A stretch of 64,000 bases of DNA from Chloranthus sessilifolius (GCA_021018995.1 CM037591.1:74799901-74863900), one strand, 5' to 3'. Counted from the stretch's first letter, positions 11,905 through 22,865 are shown. Translations and numbers: made by a program. The notes: generated by a model not told the origin, from the sequence alone.

Positions 11905-13235
11905 ATGCCAGGCTCTACGGCTCAACCGACGTGTTCTCAATGGGATGTGTCTTAGGGCAGCATGACGAGATCGAAAGAAGAGAACATGTCATTTACTACC
12001 TAAGTAAGAAATTCACAAATTACGAGACACACTATTCTCATATGGAGAAAATATGCCTAGCTCTCATATGGGCTACACAGACTTCGGCACTACTTGCTAT
12101 CTCAAGAAGTTCTCCTCTTAGCTCGAATGGATCCATTAAAGAACTTATTTGAAAAATCGGCCCTCACTGGCTGAACTGCACACTGGCAACTTCTTCTATC
12201 AGATTTTGACATCACATATGTCACGCATAAGTCAATCCAGGGGTGAGCACTCACTGATCATCTTACCGAAAATCATTTATTATTACGAGCCTCTGAAAAC
12301 CGAGTTCTATGATGAGGACATCTTGTTCATGATAGAGGATGATATAGAAGAAAAAAAGGACTCCTGGATAATGCACTTCGACGGGGCATCGAATGTCGAA
12401 GGCTAAAGAGTTGGCGCATTTCTAATCTCGCCAAAAGGGTCCCACGTAACAGTCTCCATCAAGCTCAATTTCCCTTGCACTAATAATATGGCCGAGTACG
12501 AAGCTTGCACAGCTAGCTTACAAGCAACTCTCAACCTAAACGTAACTCATCTCAAGGTGTTTGGCGACTCACAGTTAATCATATGCTAGACTAATGGATA
12601 TTAGAAGACAAAAGATGATAAATTGATCCCATACCATGAACATCTTGAGGATCTGATCGCCAGCTTCGACAACATTACATTCTCCTATGTCCCACGAGCA
12701 AGAAATCCGTTTGCTGACGCACTCGCAACCTTGGCATCAATAGTCAAAATTCTATATGACATCGATATGAAGCCTATCATGATTGAGCAAAGAAATGAGC
12801 CAACCTCTTGCCTCCAGATCGAGGGATCCACTGATACAGATGATGAGCCACCTTGGTTCTCGGATATCAAGAACTTCCTTAAAACTTGGGCATTCCTCGA
12901 GGGTACATCCAAGATAGACAGGCAGACCATCCAACATTTATCGACAGATTATGTCATCTGCGGCAAGTGCCTCTATAAGCGATCATATAATAACATCCTG
13001 CTCAGGTGTCTGACCGAGAGCTAGGCGGCCAATGTTGTAAAGGAGATACACGAGGGAGTTTGCAGGGCCCACGTCAATGGGCACATGCTCGCCAAAAAGA
13101 TCCTACAATAAGGGTATTTCTGGACCACCATGGAAGCTGACTGTTGCAAGCACATTCAAAAGTGCTACAAATGCCAAGAATACTCCAGTCTAATACATGC
13201 TCCTGCTATAGATCTGCACAACATGACGGCATTTC
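11905..13235 (+). pseudogene. RNase H, second RNase H-like domain and integrase zinc region of the Tat-type element
   Basis: Three parts follow one another. The first is a gypsy RNase H with GCVLGQHDE, VIYYLSKKF and EKICLALIWATQ (about 11930-12090). The second is an extra RNase H-like domain starting WIMHFDGASN (about 12365), with NMAEYEACTASLQATL and later ARNPFADALATLAS (to about 12750). The third is the integrase HHCC zinc region with EIHEGVCRAHVNGHMLAKKI and HIQKCYKCQ (about 13030-13180). Two RNase H domains are a known mark of the Tat group. The integrase core is not seen after this. Broken fossil. Confidence 0.8.
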
Positions 13236-13239
13236 ATTG

Positions 13240-13499
13240 TTAAGGCATGACACAAAAAAACTAGAAAAGAAAAATACATATACCCCAAAAAGAGAGTCTT
13301 CTTTTTTGTATAGACATACTTTGCGTGCACCACATCTCAAAAAGATAATCAGAGTGGCACCTAGCTTTACCTTTAAAAATTCAAAAAAAAGAAAGAAACA
13401 AAAACATCAAAAAATATAAACCAAATATATCTGTCAGGGGTCTTTACACCCATTTTCTGTGGTATTTGATCTGTGCAAAAAGTTATGTGCAGGACCAAG
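13240..13499. other. Stretch between integrase zinc region and reverse-strand ORF
   Basis: A-rich spacer with no recognisable coding sequence, part of the Tat-type element's 3' half. Confidence 0.4.
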
Positions 13500-14998
13500 T
13501 CATTGGGTCAACCCACACTTCAAATTGTGAATCTCCTCCAGCAAGGCATCCTCATGAATATTTTTATCACTCATCCACCGGCCATAGAGGCTTTTGTACC
13601 ATTTCCGAGAAGCATCAGTAGCACCAAGAGCATCACTCAAGGATCCTTCTAGATAGAGAACCTCACATTCAACGTCGTCTCTCACCTATTCATTCTCCAA
13701 GCGTTCCTGGAAGCCCCGCTTCTCATCCACAAGTAGCTCAATCCAGGTCTGCAATGCCATCTCGTACTTCAGCTATGGTCCCTTTGAATCACTACTCTCT
13801 ACCTGATCCAGTCAACACACAGAAGGCCTCTCAGATAGTAACCGAGCCTCATACTCTAGAGAAGTCCAAAGGAAATTCTCTAGCTTTAGATCACGCATAT
13901 GCATCGATTGACGCACTTCCCAAAGAGTGGCTATCCTCGCCAAATCCCCATAAGTCCCCCGAGATAAAATCAAACCACATAAGGGAGGTCTTGTCACACA
14001 AGGCACCTGCTGGGTGTAGCCAAACTAACACAAAACCCGAGAAGGAAAGCAATGGGTACAACCAGTTAGCCCGAGGAGTGTAATATCATCATGATCTCGG
14101 GATCGCACTATCGGGAAGGTCCCGTCAAGCCATGGAAGTCTTCATATGAGATCAACCTCAGTCAACCAAATACGCATCTTGCATGCATTCTTCTGAGGAA
14201 GCCTAGAACATCGGCCTAAAAAAGCAGCGAGCCGTCTCACCTCGTATCATGTAAAGCAGGGCACGGGCCCCAAGATAGCAAGATGCTCACCCAGCTAGAT
14301 CTGAAGGAGAATCAAGCACCCTCGAAAGCTTTCCACCTTCCCCGAAGCAAAGGCATCAAGTCCTCGATAGAGCTTGGCCAAGATAAAATGAGCGATAGAG
14401 CGACCCTTCTCAAGTTCTACCAATACGTCACAAAGCACAAGAGAGAAGCTCTCTCTCCTGTGTAAAAAAGGATCTCCGATATCAGGGCAAGGGAAAAAGC
14501 ATTAACATTGAAAATATTCTGGGTTGGCAATTAATGTAAACTTTTGTCGCCAAAAATCTCTCTCAAGAATTTCACTGAACACCTGGTGGGCCCACCGACT
14601 AAGCATTTCTCATACTCATTCTTTTTTAAGCCCAACATCGCAATGACGACCTTGGCATAACCTGTCTTTGGCACCACCTTAGCAAGGCCATGATGAAGCC
14701 TCAGACCCGATAAAATAAACAACTCTTCAAGTGTCGGGGTCAATTCACAAGTACCAAAACGGAAGACACGGGCTTCCGCATCCCAATGAGAAACCGCCTT
14801 GTGAACAAGGTCTAAAAAATGTGGCAGATCAAGGAAAGAGGGGATATGGGTGAGCCCCAGCTAATCCAAGCCCGCTAGCTCACTTTCATTTAAGCTGCTA
14901 TACCACTGTTTAAGGAAATTGGATCTGATACCTAAAGAGGAAAGTATGAAAGTCCCAAAAACCCCGAGAAATTTGGGGTTTTGAAGTGGGCCCATTTT
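13500..14998 (-). pseudogene. Reverse-strand ORF region with a plant mobile domain (PMD-like), broken
   Basis: Lies between pol and the 3' end of the Tat-type element, on the opposite strand. Its N-terminal part (about 14998 down to 14530) includes ILSSLGIRSNFLKQWYSSLN, AVSHWDAEARVFRFGTCELT and PTLEELFILSGLRL. This is the pattern of the plant mobile domain (PF10536): a helix, then W-D-x-E-x-x-x-F-x-F, then E-x-T-x-T-L-E-E. The C-terminal end (13685-13500) looks helical and may be a coiled coil. Extra ORFs in this position, often antisense, are known in plant Tat elements, and PMD proteins occur both as host genes (MAIN/MAIL) and in transposons. It is broken, with several breaks. Function unknown. 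Confidence 0.6.
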
Positions 14999-15156
14999 TG
15001 TACAAATTCGTCCCTAGGGATCACAAATCAATATAAAACGATGAACCCACCTTCAAAAAAAAAGAGAGAAAATTGGAGCAAAAACAATACCCAAGTGAAA
15101 ATAAAGAGAAAAATACCAAATCTCAGGCTTTAATAGCCGATGCTGTATATTTAAGC

Positions 15157-15326
15157 CATGCGTATATTCGATGTACGCTTGAACAAAAAGCCCCCAAATT
15201 TAAGCCATGCATACATCCGATGTACGCATGAACAAAAAACCCAAAAATTAAGCCATGCATACTTCCGATGTACGCATGAACAAATAATTCAAATTTTTGC
15301 CCATGTGTGCATCCGATGTACGCATA
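15157..15326. repeat. Near-palindromic motif array near the 3' end of the Tat-type element
   Basis: Four copies with a period of about 47-50 bases of AAGCCATGCATACATCCGAT followed by GTACGCATGAAC. It matches the LTR (3200-3421) and leader (5262-5430) arrays, which ties this stretch to the same element. Confidence 0.8.
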
Positions 15327-15333
15327 AACAAAA

Positions 15334-15376
15334 AGCCAAAAAAAAAAGAGAAGAAAAGAGAGGAAAAGAGAGAAGA
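15334..15376 (+). other. Long polypurine run
   Basis: A run of about 40 purines (A10, then GAGAAGAAAAGAGAGG-like). It sits just after the motif array, where a polypurine tract of the element would be expected, but no TGTAGACACCC LTR start follows it. Confidence 0.4.
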
Positions 15377-16250
15377 AATTTTCTTCTTCTTTTAGGTGAC
15401 ATGTGTTTAAAATTATTAGGCAAACCCCACCTGCAAAGGGAAAGTCACTCTTTACTCCTACAGATGGCACTTCGGATTACAAAATCGGAATGCCTAAAAA
15501 TTAATCTAACTGTTTTCTTTTTACAGATACCACTCTCATGACAGAAAGAAAGGACATACACGACCTTAGTTATGGGAACTAGTGCATAGCCAGGAATCAC
15601 TCCCTTATATTCTTTGCAAATGGCAACCTATTGTTGGTACGCGCTTTTTCTGGGCCTTTCGATCCCCGGAATAAGTGGCCCAATTCAGTCCAAATGGACT
15701 CTGGTAAGGGGCGATGGAGTAGTGAACTATGAAATATTAAATGCTGAAATTAAAAAGGTAAATTGTGGGGGAGAAATACCTGGGTTTGATACGATCACCA
15801 GCTATAGATGTTTATCGATGCTGCAACACGTCACTGTTCATGTTTTACGGGGTGTGGGATAACTCCTTTGTTGAACGTCGGTCGGACAACTCCAGCAGCT
15901 GTTAGTCTGTCTGACTTAACTTTATAATTCTTTTTTAAGTCTAATTAACTTCATTTCCTATCTTACTCTAACTGGCTAGGCTTCCTACTGTTACTGTAAC
16001 TCTAGTTATTCTAATCTCCTAATGTTACTCTGATTCTAATTAAATTCTTAATACCTCTCCAACTTTAATTAAGTTAATCTCCTAATAGTACTCTAACTAA
16101 AAAATGGGGTTGTGGTCCGTTTTGCTAAGGAGGATCGGCCTCATTCCCAAGTACCCTCCATAAGCTCCCTTGGGCAAATCGGTTGGCTAAGGATTATTTT
16201 GAAAATATTGTGAATTAAAAATTGAATTTAAGTTTAAAAGTTGCAGGTTT
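15377..16250. other. No gene recognised
   Basis: Moderately AT-rich stretch. The only longer open frame, 15614-15862 on the plus strand, matches nothing I know. It may be the distal part of the minus-strand LTR that starts at 17776, or 3' sequence of the Tat-type element. Confidence 0.3.
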
Positions 16251-16254
16251 AAGG

Positions 16255-16545
16255 ATCAAAATTAAGAAATTTAAAGATTAAGAATTGAAGCTAGAATTGA
16301 GGGCTATGAACTAGAAGTAAGAAAATCAGGAACTAGAACTAGAAATTAAGAACTAGAACCAAAAAGTGAGAACTAAGATCTAGAACTTAAAAAATTAAGA
16401 ACTAAAACTAGAAATTAAGAACTGAAATTAAGAACTGGTCCTAGGAATTAAGAACTAAACTTAGAAATTAAGAACTAAAACTTAGAAATTAAGAACTAAA
16501 ACTAAACTAGAAGCTAAAATGAAGAACTAAAAGCTAAGAACAAAG
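16255..16545 (+). repeat. Minisatellite, unit about 20 bp
   Basis: Repeated AAATTAAGAACTAAAACTAG with variants, more than ten degenerate units. Non-coding. Confidence 0.8.
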
Positions 16546-16559
16546 AAAGGATTACCTGA

Positions 16560-17776
16560 GGTCGTGCGCTGCAGAGAGTGCCTCGAAATTCCTAAGCTTG
16601 AAGGAGAGAAACTTGAAAAGTGGATGTGAAAATCGGATGAAAAATAAGTGAATTCGTTGTGTGTTGTTCTTTTTTGGGGCGAGGTAGCAGACTAATTCTA
16701 TGCAAGTGGGGTTGCGCAGAATTGATCAATTCCACGCATGTGAAGTTGTGCTTAATTGAATTTCGCGCAGTGGCATATGCGGTTGATTCAAGTTGAGTCG
16801 GCCTATGAACTGGAGAATGTTGGTTGTAGTGTGCTTAGGAAACTAATTCCGCGCAAGTGAGTTTACACTTAATTGAATTCCGCGCAGTGGAGTGTGCGCT
16901 TGATTCAATTTTAGTCGGCTTCCTTGTTCAAGTATGCTTGGGAAACCAATTCCACGCAATGGCGTATGCGTGGAATCAAGAGTTCAGGCAGTTTGGGGAA
17001 TTAAAGTCAAGGTTAGTTTGGGAACCAATTCTGCGTGTCCAGTGATGTGTGGGATTGAATTCCGCGCAGTGGCGTATACACAAGATTTAGGTCCCTAGGC
17101 AGTTCGGAGAGTAGAGTTCCAGTTCAATCTGGACCTATTCCGCATGTATGGGGGTACGTGGAATCAATTCTACGCAAGTGTATCTGTGCGAAATAGGGGT
17201 TTTGGGCGGTGTATGAAGGGCAACCCTAGTCCAAGTGGGACTAATTTTGAGCAATCGTGTCTGCGTGGAATCAAATTACACGCAAGTGTATATGCATCAA
17301 ATCTGGGCCTAGGCGGTGTAGGAAAGACATCCCTAGTCCAAGGGGGACTAATTCTGTTCATTTGTGTCTGCGCGAAATCCGGGTCTTAAGCGATCCACGG
17401 GAAGAGTAACCTTGTCCAAGTGGGATCAATTCCGCGTAACTGTGTCTGCGTGGAATTGAATTAAGCGCAAGTGTATCTACGTGAAATTTGGGTCTTAAGT
17501 GATTTGCACATGTGTCCACACGTGGAATCTATTTTGTGCAAGTGTATTTGCACAAAATTCAGGATTTTCCCAGGTCGGGTCGGGTCGGGTCTGAGTCGCA
17601 AAGCTATTGTTTCAGCCTAGGTCTCAACCATATAATATTGTTTCAGTAATGGTCCCGGTATTTAGGGTTTTAAGGTCTTTAGAGAAGGATAGTTCTTTTC
17701 TAGAGATCGTGGAAAAGGTCAAAAGTTGACCAAACAAGATTGTATACTCTGAGAGGGTAAAATTTGGGTGTCTACA
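16560..17776 (-). repeat. Start of a minus-strand 3' LTR, second Tat-like family
   Basis: On the minus strand the LTR starts TGTAGACACCC at 17776, directly after a polypurine tract (17790-17777). It runs left through an array of near-palindromic motifs (16690-17545). The left boundary is not known and could lie anywhere from about 15600 to 16560; no tRNA-Arg primer site complement was found. It shares only the first bases with the LTR at 2825, so it is another family. Confidence 0.55.
16690..17545. repeat. Near-palindromic motif array in the minus-strand LTR
   Basis: Many degenerate copies of AATTCCGCGCAAGTG, then a short spacer, then TGCGTGGAATTGAATT. The two arms are roughly complementary (TTCCGCGCA against TGCGTGGAA). 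Spacing is irregular, about 40-90 bases. Confidence 0.7.
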
Positions 17777-17790
17777 GATGCCCCTCTTCA
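17777..17790 (-). other. Polypurine tract before the minus-strand LTR
   Basis: On the minus strand GAAGAGGGGCATC directly precedes TGTAGACACCC. This is the standard priming site for plus-strand synthesis and shows that this element's internal region lies to the right. Confidence 0.65.
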
Positions 17791-18670
17791 GCGCATCATT
17801 GTGAAGTAAGGATGCGTCGAAGAAGTAGACACCCCTCTTTCGAGGTGTCTTCTATTTTCTTTGAGAGATCACAAGTGTAAACTGGGGAGCTGACATAAAT
17901 GCTTGGCTTTTTTATCTATTAGCACAAGCTAAGGAGGAGCATTCGGGCCTAGTAGTAGCTGTTGAGAGGTATATCCTCATATGTGGTTCAAGTGGCATCC
18001 CGCCACATATCATGACCTGCTATAAGGGGCAGTTAAACAGAGAAAAATTGATGCAATCGATGTACCGAGGGGCATCATACGAATGTCCAGTAATAAGGTC
18101 AAGTGACCGAATAATATGATGTAATTTGATGTAATGGCGAAGGCTTTCACAAGTCATGTCAGATCGAGCGCGTCATTGCTCACACCAATGGCACATCAGG
18201 GGCCCCTTTTCCAATAGGCATTTGTGGTTTCTCAGAATTGAGGATATTCAATGTTCAGTTTCCCAGGGGAAGGAACGGATTGGAGTGATGAGAGGTGAAT
18301 TTTGATAAATAGGAGGTTTATTTATTATCATTTTTTTTATATCTTTTTTGTTTGTGTATTTTATTTTTTGAAAGTTTGAGATTTTTAACTTAAGATCAAT
18401 TCGGTGGTAAAATGGCAGAAAATGTGGCTTCCGAGATGCTGCTGAGCAGATCCTTCGGAACAGGATTTGTGAACCCGACCGTTTATGTGATTGTCAAGAC
18501 AAAACTTGGTATACCGGATAGTCCGTCTAATCTTCCCACGAATACTGATGATTGTCTCTTATGGGAGGACTACAATGACTCACGGGTCGAGAGAGATGGA
18601 TTTTGAAAACATTTGACTTAATAGTAGCTAACTATACTTTAAAAGGAATATTTAGTAGAAAGAAAGGGGT
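17791..18670. other. Unassigned internal or 3' untranslated sequence
   Basis: No recognised domain. A 64-codon open frame (18412-18606, plus strand, MAENVASEMLLSRSFGTGFV at its start) has no family I recognise and is probably chance. By position this is the 3' untranslated part of the minus-strand element whose LTR starts at 17776. Confidence 0.3.
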
Positions 18671-18689
18671 GATACTTACCTGATTTGTT

Positions 18690-19545
18690 GTGCGATGGGA
18701 TGTCTGGATCGCCTGATGAGATTTTCGCGAGGGGACTTGGTAATTGTTGGGTGCAATGGGATGTCTGAGAAATTTCTCTCTTCTTCTATCAATTTCTGTA
18801 GTGGCAGGGTCTGATGATTGCTAGAGCGGTGGGTCATACGAATTGCCGCAGTGGGACATTCAAGGTGGTCTGGATTCGTTCTCCGCGATGGGACATTGGT
18901 TGAACTTCTCTTCTGGTTGTGTGTCGTGGCAGATTGCGACGGGACTTGGTGGTTATGCAATGGGGCATTTTTATTGTGGTCCTTTCTTTCTTTGGCAAAT
19001 CTTGGTTATACAATGGGTTGGGGTTAGCTTGAATGGTGTCTGAGATCGTGATGGGACTTGCATTTGGCCTTGGTGGTGTGGTGGGGCTTTAGCACCATGA
19101 TGGGACATGAGGGCATGGCTGATTTAGGCCAATGAACTTAGGAGTTGGGACAACGTTGGGTATGTGCGTTTGTCGCGATGGGACATGAGGACGAGTGATG
19201 AGGCATCAATGGCTCTCTCTCTGGTCGACGTGCGAGGTTATGCAGTAGGACAAGGGAGAGTGATTTTGATCGTGGTGGGATAAGTAGTGCAGAATGATTT
19301 ATCCTGTGGATACATTGTCATCCTTCAGGTTTCGCATTTGTGCCGCGATGGAACTTTTATCGTTTATTTCTTTATTATTTTTTTTTGGTCCTAGTGATTT
19401 GATTGTGATAGGGCATCAAGAGGTGTGTCATTGTGATGGGATTATGAGAAATAATAATTACTTTTATTTTTTATTTTTTATGTTACATTTTTTTGTAAGA
19501 TTATTTGCCACAGTCGAGGAGTGATTTGGTCGCGATGGGACTTCC
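18690..19545. repeat. Scattered short-motif array, core GCGATGGGAC
   Basis: About 17 copies of a 10-base core GCGATGGGAC or close variants (for example at 18692, 18847, 18884, 18935, 19048, 19176 and 19532), spaced 20-95 bases apart with unlike sequence between. The flanks of the core are often T-rich. Non-coding. Confidence 0.75.
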
Positions 19546-19559
19546 GGGGGCAATTTTCC

Positions 19560-20275
19560 TTTTAATTTTTGTATGGTTTTATTTTAACGCTTCATTTATA
19601 TATATTTTTTTTGAGTGATTTTACTCATTTTTATGGTCTAGATGGGCTGGGATTGTATTTTATCATTATTGATGGGGTTTTATGGCAAAAGGAAAATTTT
19701 GGGCAGTTTTTTTGTTTAAGGTATGGTTTTTTTCTTTTGGTTTTATATTTAGTTTGAATGACACTTGTGTGAATTAGGTTTAAGCATAGATAGGTGGTAG
19801 ATGTTTTAACACTATTGGTTCATCTATTTTGTGATGGATTTGTGTTTCTTTAGGGGTAAGTATTTCATAGCTATTGGTTATCTAAGTTTGTCATGGATTT
19901 GTTTCTTTTAGGGGAGTATGTGTTTTGTTTAGATTTAATTAGATGGAGGGAGCTTGGAAATGAAACACTTGTCATATTGTGACTAAGGGGCCTTTTCCTA
20001 TAAATAGGTATCTAGGTGTGGTTATATTTTTATTTTATTCTTTTTAGTGGATTTGTATTTATTATTTATTGGTACTTTTGATACTTTTTACTTTCTTTAA
20101 TTATGTTTCTCTGGTATTGCATCCTAAAGGGATTCGTCATAGTGATTTGCTCATTGTGGTATCGGGGTTGTTGGGATATAGAGTGGTGTTAGAGTCGATG
20201 ATGTTAATCTGACCCGAAATGCCACCTTATAGGGGAAAGAGATGGAAGAGTTAAAGGTGGAGGAAAGAAAATCAA
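19560..20275 (+). mobile_element. Possible LTR end, primer site and gag start of a truncated element
   Basis: A TATA-like CCTATAAATAGG lies at about 19995. Some 160 bases later TGGTATCGGGGTTG resembles the tRNA-iMet primer site (TGGTATCAGAGC). About 55 bases after that ATGCCACC begins a short basic stretch like a Ty3/gypsy gag start. The LTR start is not identified and nothing of the element is seen beyond about 20280. A weak call. Confidence 0.35.
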
Positions 20276-20289
20276 GGAAAAGAATTGCT

Positions 20290-21103
20290 TCAGAGTTCTC
20301 GTGATCGGTGCCAGTTGCTCCTTGGTAGGCTCTGTGGATTGACCTTTAGTCGGCCCTCCCTTGGTGGTTTCCAAGATCAGCCTTCTATAGTTGTATGCCT
20401 AAGATCCTGAGTTGGCTTCTATGAGTCACTCTTTCTTCTCTACCGGCTCGGGGCTCTGCGATACTGTCATTTTATTGTGTAGTTTGAAAGATTGCATCAT
20501 AAGCAGCATTGTTGGTTAATTCCTAGAGTGTTGTCTTGTTATTGGTGAGAAAACAATGGTGAATAAAAATAAATCAAAAGAAAAGAGATGGAAATTGGTT
20601 AAAATAATAAGTTTGAAATACACAGCCTGCAAGATACAGGGCTATTATAGCAAGTTTTGAGTAAGTAAGAGTTTGTCCCACAGAGAAATTGATCTAAAGG
20701 GTTATATTAGTAGGCCTCCAGATCTGGCTACATATCTGACAATCTTAAAGAAAGGGAGTTGGGTGTCACAACTACACTAAATTATCACTAAAAGAAGGAA
20801 AATAAAATATAGTCCTATTCTAAAAAAATGGTATGAAGAAAGTGGTGATGGTGTGTGTCAAAATAAAGATAAAATGATGTAAACTAAGTAGTTAAGCTAA
20901 GGTTAAATCAGCTACGTAACTTAGAGTTATGGTTGTCTCTATAGCAATCCCTCAGATGGCTACAAGCACATCTGCAAGGAGGATGTATCCAACTCAACCC
21001 TTATTGTTTGACCTAGTCTCTTAAGGCTATAACCTGTCCACTTTAATGGCCACAGGCTATCCAATAGAGAGGATCAAACCACATGAATTAAATCAGAAAC
21101 CAA
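20290..21103. other. Unassigned repeat-like sequence
   Basis: No coding content recognised. It contains GTTTGTCCCACAGAGAAA, a phrase also met in LTR-like non-coding repeats (compare TCGATCCCACAGGAAA at 47219). It ends abruptly at 21104, where the truncated 5' LTR begins. Confidence 0.3.
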
Positions 21104-22762
21104 TTCTGAGGATATCAATCGAATGAAATAAAATCGTTCGATCAATTTTGGGAATTTGTTTGAACGATTTAAATTTGTTCAATCGATTTTCCAAACTATT
21201 CGATTGATTTAAGAATCGTTCAATCGGTTTGATCCAAATTGGGCTTTTGTTGGGTTTTGCTTATGAGCTGTTTATAAGTTGGGGTTAGGCTTCTAAACCC
21301 AATGTTTTTACACCAATTGTGATATGTTGCATGTGTTTGGCCATACCTAGGTTGAGCAGGACCTTAGGGTGGTTATGACTAGCTCGGATTGAGGGATCCG
21401 TGGATTTAATTTGTGTATGAGGTAGGGAATATTCTAAACTTATACACTTGATTACAAAAGCATGTATGTAGTGATGTTCTAAGTATATAAAATTGTTTAA
21501 AACATAGTTAAGTACATGTGCTAAAATGTCAAGATAAGTATGTAAAATTAAGGTGTGTGCATACACAAAAATGAGAAAATAATGAGCATAAGAATTGAGA
21601 CATTCCAGGGATGTATATGTGAACTGGGCATCTAAGTGATGCATATGAATGTGTGAGATCCCAGGGATGTATAGTTAACGTGAATATCCACGTGATGTGA
21701 AAGTGCATGAATGAGATTTGAACGGGTTTTGAATTATTAATATATAGCAAAATTATAAGGTGAATAACTATATGTAGTTGCACAATTAATTTAAGGTTTG
21801 AAGAATATCTCACCGATACGGCGGTATACCCGTGACTAACTCGGCAGGATATCCATGACCGGTACGGCGGCCAATCCGTACACCAGTAAGACATCCCAGG
21901 GATGTATATGAGTTATGTGCCCCATCACCTATGTGAAAAGGACTTGGGTTATGTCACATGAAAAATAGTCTAATTGGACGACGATGGAGGGTATTTCATC
22001 GGGGCTCGATACTATATTGCTCAGGAATTATTTAAGTTAATTGATTTAAGTCATGAGACCAGCCCTGTTATAATATGAGAACCAGTTGAGCGTACGAGGC
22101 CATGTGTAGTGTAGCAAATACATTATGTTCATTCTTCTAGTATCTCAAACTGCTTTCTAACTATTTTATATTGATGAAATCATACTTCAATTATGTCATG
22201 AAATGTATGTGATTAAGATAGATTTACATATTCAGATATCTTCCCTATTGAGCTAGGATGTAGCTCACCCTTTTGACTATACGTTACAGGTTTTGAGATA
22301 GCGGCTGCATCTGGTGGCGTCGATCCCGAGGACTCGGATTACGTTTCGGTAGAGGAGTCTGAGCCCCCTCCTGAGAAGTTCTTTTAAAAGACCCTCTGTG
22401 TACTTTGATAGTTATTTTGAGAGAGATTATATGGCTTGGTATGTCCAGCCTGTTTTGTCGGGATAATATAATTATATGAGATATTCTTTTGTCGAACCAT
22501 ATGAGGTGACCATTGATACGTCACTAATGGTTCGGGTTGGTTCTTTTGCCCATGCAGTGGTATGGGATTAGAACTATCTTTTCGGTTATATGTTTTGGCT
22601 TTAAATTATAGAACTGGAGATTTAGTTCAGTACTTATTCTTTTCTACATGCTTTGCATATGGTTGTATGGATATACCAAGTGTTTCACGTATGTCATTGG
22701 GGCATAGCCTCAAGTTGTGCTGATGGCACAGGTTTCAAGGTGCCAAAATTTGGGCTATCACA
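21104..22762 (+). repeat. 5' LTR remnant of the Tekay/Del element
   Basis: Aligns with 31481-33141 of the 3' LTR from end to end. It ends GGGCTATCACA just before the primer site. The part matching 30575-31480 is absent. It keeps some TCGTTCGA-type motifs (21115-21222) and a TTTATAAG box at 21271. Confidence 0.9.
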
Positions 22763-22764
22763 AT

Positions 22765-22776
22765 TGGTATCAAAGC
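22765..22776 (+). other. Primer binding site, tRNA-iMet type
   Basis: TGGTATCAAAGC, one base from the usual TGGTATCAGAGC, three bases after the LTR end. Confidence 0.85.
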
Positions 22777-22865
22777 ATTTTCTTTAGAATTTTTGACAAG
22801 TCTTGGATTTCATCAGAGTGTAGGGATCTGCTGCTAATGAAACTTTTGTTTCTTGTGCAGAGTGT

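Larger units (their letters stand above)
2825..15376 (+). mobile_element. Tat/Ogre-type Ty3/gypsy retrotransposon, broken, no 3' LTR seen
   Basis: Large plus-strand element. Parts in order: 5' LTR (2825-4384), tRNA-Arg primer site, a long repeat-bearing leader, gag, a zinc-finger-like region, protease, G-patch motif, N-terminal reverse transcriptase, RNase H, a second RNase H-like domain, integrase zinc region, a reverse-strand ORF region with a plant mobile domain, then a repeat array and a polypurine run. The dual RNase H, the Tat-style gag and protease, and the Arg primer site place it in the Tat group. A piece of another element sits in the RT region (about 11205-11900). Coding parts carry many breaks, on the order of ten to twenty. 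No matching 3' LTR was found, so the right boundary is approximate and age cannot be read from an LTR pair. Confidence 0.8.

Noticed and set aside
15157-15326. Evenly spaced near-palindromic repeats that look like a CRISPR array.
   Set aside because: Plant nuclear DNA, four degenerate copies with similar spacers, no cas genes, and the same motif is found in the LTR and leader of the element.
18412-18606. 64-codon open frame with a reasonable start.
   Set aside because: Not recognised, isolated, in the untranslated part of a retroelement; noted in the description but not called as a gene.
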